This document shows positions 6,216 through 6,415 of a stretch of 6,415 nucleotides of DNA, one piece after another. Numbering within the stretch: the first letter of the stretch is position 1; each line of letters opens with the position of its first letter. Both the position numbers and the translations under genes were made by a program. A model generated the notes under the pieces. It was not told the origin of the DNA, did no database searches, and saw only the letters and a program-made list of their open reading frames with translations. Source of the stretch: an uncultured Pseudomonadota bacterium (GTDB taxonomy: Bacteria; Myxococcota_A; UBA9042; CAIXZC01); assembly GCA_937884235.1 (NCBI GenBank), contig CALGBT010000958.1:1-6415 (forward strand). Reading direction: 5' to 3'.

Positions 6216-6415
6216 CTACTTCTTTTCCTCTGCCTCTGGCTTCACTTCTGCTTCTGGCTTCACTTCTGCTTCAGGCTTCACTTCTGCTTCTGGCTTCACT
6301 TCTGCCTCAGGCTTCACTTCTGCCTCAGGCTTCACTTCTGCCTCAGGCTTCACTTCTGCCTCTGGCTTCACTTCTGCCTCAGGCTTCACTTCTGCCTCAG
6401 GCTTCACTTCTGCCT
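6216..6415 (-). CDS. C-terminal end of a KPEAEV-repeat protein (5' partial, runs off the window)
   Basis: Reading on the minus strand, the frame is open to the right edge and ends in KPEAEEKK and a TAG stop at 6216-6218. The whole visible part (65 full codons) is a tandem array of the hexapeptide KPEAEV. A GTG at 6405-6407 is a valine inside a repeat, not a real start, so the N-terminus lies outside the window. The alternating Lys-Pro / Glu composition should give an extended, unfolded chain, comparable in style to the Pro/Lys/Glu linkers of TonB-like proteins or to surface repeat tails. The functional part of the protein is not visible and I cannot assign a family. It is on the same strand as the two genes downstream, 152 bp before the small exported-protein gene, and may belong to the same cluster. 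Confidence 0.75.
   Translation of the reverse strand, partial: AEVKPEAEVKPEAEVKPEAEVKPEAEVKPEAEVKPEAEVKPEAEVKPEAEVKPEAEVKPEAEEKK
6223..6415 (-). repeat. In-frame 18-bp tandem repeat encoding KPEAEV
   Basis: Nine complete 18-bp units run from 6241 to 6402, with a partial unit at 6403-6415 and one degenerate unit at 6223-6240 next to the stop. Differences between full units occur at only two positions, the third bases of the Pro codon (CCT/CCA) and the first Glu codon (GAG/GAA). All are silent. The unit length is a multiple of three, so copy-number change keeps the frame. The array continues beyond the window. Confidence 0.97.

Overview
The window looks like chromosome from a Myxococcota (former Deltaproteobacteria) type bacterium. 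The basis is the protein families, not a database match. It has a sigma-54 activator with an N-terminal FHA domain and a long FHA/membrane protein ending in the AgmX/PglI-type C-terminal domain. It also has a zinc-ribbon protein with a tail anchor. This mix is characteristic of that phylum. I see no mobile element, CRISPR array, tRNA or rRNA.

Layout, left to right. (1) 1-1116, plus strand: the end of a polytopic membrane protein resembling GT39/ArnT-like glycosyltransferases, entering from the left edge. (2) 1111-2520, minus strand: an FHA / AAA+ sigma-54 / Fis-HTH transcription activator, overlapping gene 1 tail to tail by 6 bp. (3) 2521-2687: a divergent intergenic region with a good sigma-54 (-24/-12) promoter candidate pointing at the activator's own gene. 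(4) 2688-3629, plus strand: a zinc-ribbon plus GYF-like cytoplasmic protein ending in one membrane helix. (5) 3649-5796, minus strand: a 715-residue FHA, three-helix, Lys/Glu-rich linker, AgmX/PglI-tail protein, convergent with gene 4 and only 19 bp away. (6) 5812-6063, minus strand: a small exported protein directly upstream of gene 5, probably in one operon with it. (7) 6064-6215: a 152-bp spacer with a weak hairpin. (8) 6216-6415, minus strand: the C-terminal end of a protein made of tandem KPEAEV repeats, running off the right edge.

How they may work together (inference): genes 4 and 5 carry the domains found in the Myxococcus xanthus envelope/gliding proteins GltJ (AgmX: zinc ribbon, GYF, membrane helix, TonB-like periplasmic tail) and GltG (PglI). 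Here they are distributed differently over two convergent genes. Together with the small exported protein and perhaps the repeat protein, this suggests an envelope-spanning assembly linking cytoplasmic signals to the periplasm. Two proteins carry FHA domains, so phosphothreonine signalling is a plausible common input, but no kinase lies in the window. Relatives of these proteins may also occur in non-gliding bacteria, so motility is not established.
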